A stretch of 7,522 nt of DNA from Acidobacteriota bacterium (GTDB lineage: Bacteria > Acidobacteriota > Terriglobia > Terriglobales > Acidobacteriaceae). The notes under the pieces are model-generated. The model saw only the letters and a list, made by a program, of their open reading frames with translations. It was not told where the DNA came from and ran no database searches. The stretch covers positions 1 to 7,522 of the forward strand of contig JAJYBT010000101.1 in the NCBI GenBank assembly GCA_021778875.1, read 5' to 3'. Of the stretch, positions 5,635-7,522 are shown in pieces. Position numbers and translations under genes: made by a program. Position 1 is the stretch's first letter. Every line of letters starts with the position of its first letter.

Positions 5635-7473
5635 ATGAGTTATTCCATAAAGATCCCGGACAGGGAGTACTTCGACAAGAATATTCCATGCCAGTCTGCC
5701 TGCCCGATTCATACCGAATGCGGGCGTTATGTGCAGGCGATCGGGATATCGAAGGATGAAGAGGCGTACATGATTGCGCGTGCGCCAAACCCGTTCGCCT
5801 ACGTGCTGGGCAGGATATGCGCGCATCCCTGCGAGGATAACTGCCGGCGCGGCAAGATCGATGAGCCTGTCGCCATCTGCGCATTGAAGCGTTACGCAAC
5901 AGACCGGCACAACCTTGGCGCCGGACACGATCCGGCAAGAAAAGCCCTGCCGCCCGCACCCAAGCGTAACAAGCGCGTGGCCGTGGTGGGAGCCGGCGTG
6001 TGCGGCTTGACCTGCGCGCATGACCTGGCCCTGCTGGGCTACACGGTTGAGGTCTTCGAGTCTGCCCCCGTGCCCGGCGGCATGCTCTATCTCGGCATTC
6101 CGCAGTTCCGCCTTCCGCGCGAAATCATCAAGATGGAGGTGGACAACATTCTCGCCATGGGCGTTACGCTGCACACCCGCGTAACGGTGGGCCGGGATAT
6201 TACGTTTACCGAACTGCGCTCAAAATACGATGCCGTGCTGCTGGCAACAGGGCTCAACAAGGGCCGCGAGCTGAACATTCCCGGAGCACACCTGGCCGGC
6301 GTGTACAACGGCATCGACTTCCTGATCAACGTCAACCTGGGATATGAAATTGAGCTTGGCAAGCGCGTTGTCGTGGTGGGCGGCGGCAACGTAGCTATCG
6401 ACGTGGCCCGCGCGGCAGTACGCCTGGTGCAGGAGTCGGTGGACCCGCAGCCTCTTTCCGAGCAGGAGAAGAGCCTCCAGTCCGCCATCGACGCGGCGCG
6501 CCTGGCGATGCGCTCGGGCGCCGAACAGGTGAACATGGTCAGCCTTGAATCGCGCGCGCAGATGCCCGCGTGGAAGGGCGAAGTGGAAGAGGCCGAGCAC
6601 GAAGGCATCGTGGTGGACAACGGCTGGGGCCCCAAGGAGATCGTGGGCGAGAACGGCATTGTCACCGGCCTGAAGATTCGCCGCTGCCTCACGGTATTTG
6701 ATGAGAACGGCCGCTTCAACCCCGCCTTCAGCGACGAAGAAAAGATCATTCCCTGCGACAGCGTGGTTCTGGCCATCGGCCAGCAGGCAGACCTCTCCTA
6801 CATCAACGGCGAAGACGGCGTGCAGGTGACGCCGCGCGGCATCCTCAAGATTGACGAGAATCTCAGCACCACCGCCCCCGGCGTCTTTGCGGGCGGCGAC
6901 GTGGCCTTTGGGCCGCGCGTTCTGGTTGAAGCTGTGGCAAACGGCCACAAATCCGCGCGCTCCATTCACCTCTACCTCAGCGGCAAGACGGAGAAGACGG
7001 TGCGCAGCCGCTTCCGCATCCTGCCGAACTGGAGTATGCCGAAGAACTTTCTGACAACGCCGCGGCAGAAGATGCCCACGCTGGCGGCCAACCGGCGCAT
7101 CGGCATTGCCGAAGTGGAGCTCGGCTTTGACGAGGAGCAGGGCCGCGCCGAAGGCCTGCGCTGCCTGAACTGCCAGGTCAACACGATCTTCGACGGGTCA
7201 AAGTGCATTCTGTGCGCGGGCTGCGTCGATGTCTGTCCTGAGAGCTGCCTGCGCCTTGTGGACCTGGTGCAGGTGAGCGGCGACGAGCGTTACAACGCGC
7301 TGATCACGCAGCGCTACGGAGTTTCTGCCGCTGAGCTGAAGGCCGGCCAGGCGGGAGCCATCATCAAGAACGAAGAAAAGTGCATCCGGTGCGGATTGTG
7401 CGCGGACCGGTGTCCGACTGGAGCCATCACCATGGAAGCTTTGGAACGGCAAGAGCGGGAAGTCTTTGAATAG
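5635..7473 (+). CDS. GltD-like FAD/NAD(P) oxidoreductase with N-terminal Fe-S cysteines and C-terminal 2x[4Fe-4S] ferredoxin domain
   Basis: This 612-residue flavo-iron-sulfur protein is predicted to exchange electrons between NAD(P)H and a partner. Residues about 15-85 form the GltD/DpyD-type Fe-S helical domain with C19, C23, C29, C62, C66 and C70. Residues 115-132 are the FAD Rossmann motif (VVGAGVCGLTCA). Residues 245-261 are the NAD(P) Rossmann motif (VVVVGGGNVAIDVARAA). Residues 416-440 (GVFAGGDVAFGPRVLVEAV) are the second FAD contact. The tail carries CLNC (510-513), then C524/527/530/534 and C583/586/589/593, two classical CxxCxxCxxxCP sites. No signal peptide or membrane helix is seen, so it is cytoplasmic. 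GGGGAG at 5626-5631 precedes the ATG. It is not followed by a GltB-type glutamate synthase subunit but by a Tat-signal gene 12 nt on. This suggests an electron-input or output module of a membrane complex rather than ammonia assimilation. Confidence 0.88.
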   Translation: MSYSIKIPDREYFDKNIPCQSACPIHTECGRYVQAIGISKDEEAYMIARAPNPFAYVLGRICAHPCEDNCRRGKIDEPVAICALKRYATDRHNLGAGHDPARKALPPAPKRNKRVAVVGAGVCGLTCAHDLALLGYTVEVFESAPVPGGMLYLGIPQFRLPREIIKMEVDNILAMGVTLHTRVTVGRDITFTELRSKYDAVLLATGLNKGRELNIPGAHLAGVYNGIDFLINVNLGYEIELGKRVVVVGGGNVAIDVARAAVRLVQESVDPQPLSEQEKSLQSAIDAARLAMRSGAEQVNMVSLESRAQMPAWKGEVEEAEHEGIVVDNGWGPKEIVGENGIVTGLKIRRCLTVFDENGRFNPAFSDEEKIIPCDSVVLAIGQQADLSYINGEDGVQVTPRGILKIDENLSTTAPGVFAGGDVAFGPRVLVEAVANGHKSARSIHLYLSGKTEKTVRSRFRILPNWSMPKNFLTTPRQKMPTLAANRRIGIAEVELGFDEEQGRAEGLRCLNCQVNTIFDGSKCILCAGCVDVCPESCLRLVDLVQVSGDERYNALITQRYGVSAAELKAGQAGAIIKNEEKCIRCGLCADRCPTGAITMEALERQEREVFE

Positions 7474-7485
7474 GGGAGCAGAGAA

Positions 7486-7522
7486 ATGAACAGGAGAAAT
7501 TTCCTCAGTTGGGGATCGGCTG
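7486..7522 (+). CDS. N-terminus of a Tat-exported protein, possibly a Rieske iron-sulfur subunit (truncated by window edge)
   Basis: Only 12 codons are present: MNRRNFLSWGSA. The RRNFL motif at the extreme N-terminus is a twin-arginine export signal, marking a protein folded with its cofactor before export. AGGGGAG at 7472-7478 overlaps the preceding stop, 7 nt before the ATG, so it belongs to the same operon as the oxidoreductase. Rieske proteins of bc-type complexes commonly start this way and would fit the neighbouring cytochromes. Other Tat-exported redox proteins are possible, and the family cannot be read from 12 residues. Confidence 0.6.
   Translation, partial: MNRRNFLSWGSA

Noticed and set aside
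1..7522. CRISPR arrays, tRNA or rRNA genes, insertion sequences
   Set aside because: No regularly spaced repeats, cloverleaf sequences, rRNA-like stretches, transposase motifs or terminal inverted repeats were seen.

Overview
The window is GC-rich and gene-dense, from a Gram-negative (outer-membrane) bacterium. There are two signal-peptide-bearing outer-membrane beta-barrel proteins, a periplasmic c-type cytochrome and a NtrC-type sigma-54 activator. Composition and gene style fit Acidobacteriota best, with Deltaproteobacteria-like phyla as the alternative. This is an impression, because no rRNA or phylogenetic marker is present.

Layout. (1) 1-516, minus strand: 5' part of a secreted beta-barrel protein that runs off the left edge. 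(2) 517-670: divergent intergenic region. (3) 671-1084, plus: small HTH + Mop (molybdate-binding) regulator. (4) 1196-3666: a two-gene NtrB/NtrC-like system, with kinase and sigma-54 response regulator overlapping by 4 nt. (5) 3624-3752: a compact control region. Two nearly identical palindromes (GGGGAATnnnTTCCCC, 33 bp apart) overlap the end of the regulator gene, and a well-spaced -24/-12 sigma-54 promoter follows. (6) 3768-5489: a two-gene operon encoding an outer-membrane porin with one N-terminal heme site (Cyc2-like architecture) and a periplasmic monoheme cytochrome c. (7) 5490-5634: an intergenic stretch with two perfect hairpins. (8) 5635-7473: a large GltD-like FAD/NAD(P) oxidoreductase with Cys clusters at the N-terminus and a 2x[4Fe-4S] ferredoxin tail. 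(9) 7486-end: the first 12 codons of a Tat-exported protein, very possibly a Rieske iron-sulfur protein.

How it may work together (inference): the kinase/regulator pair appears to control the adjacent cytochrome operon directly through the tandem palindromes and the sigma-54 promoter. The products line up as an electron path from the cell surface (heme-porin), through the periplasm (monoheme cytochrome), to an inner-membrane Rieske/cytochrome b-type complex, if the Tat gene is its first subunit. The FAD/Fe-S protein would couple that complex to NAD(P)H. This is a plausible regulated extracellular electron transfer system, possibly oxidation of an external donor with reverse electron flow to NAD(P)+. 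Direction, substrate and the identity of the downstream complex cannot be decided from this window.
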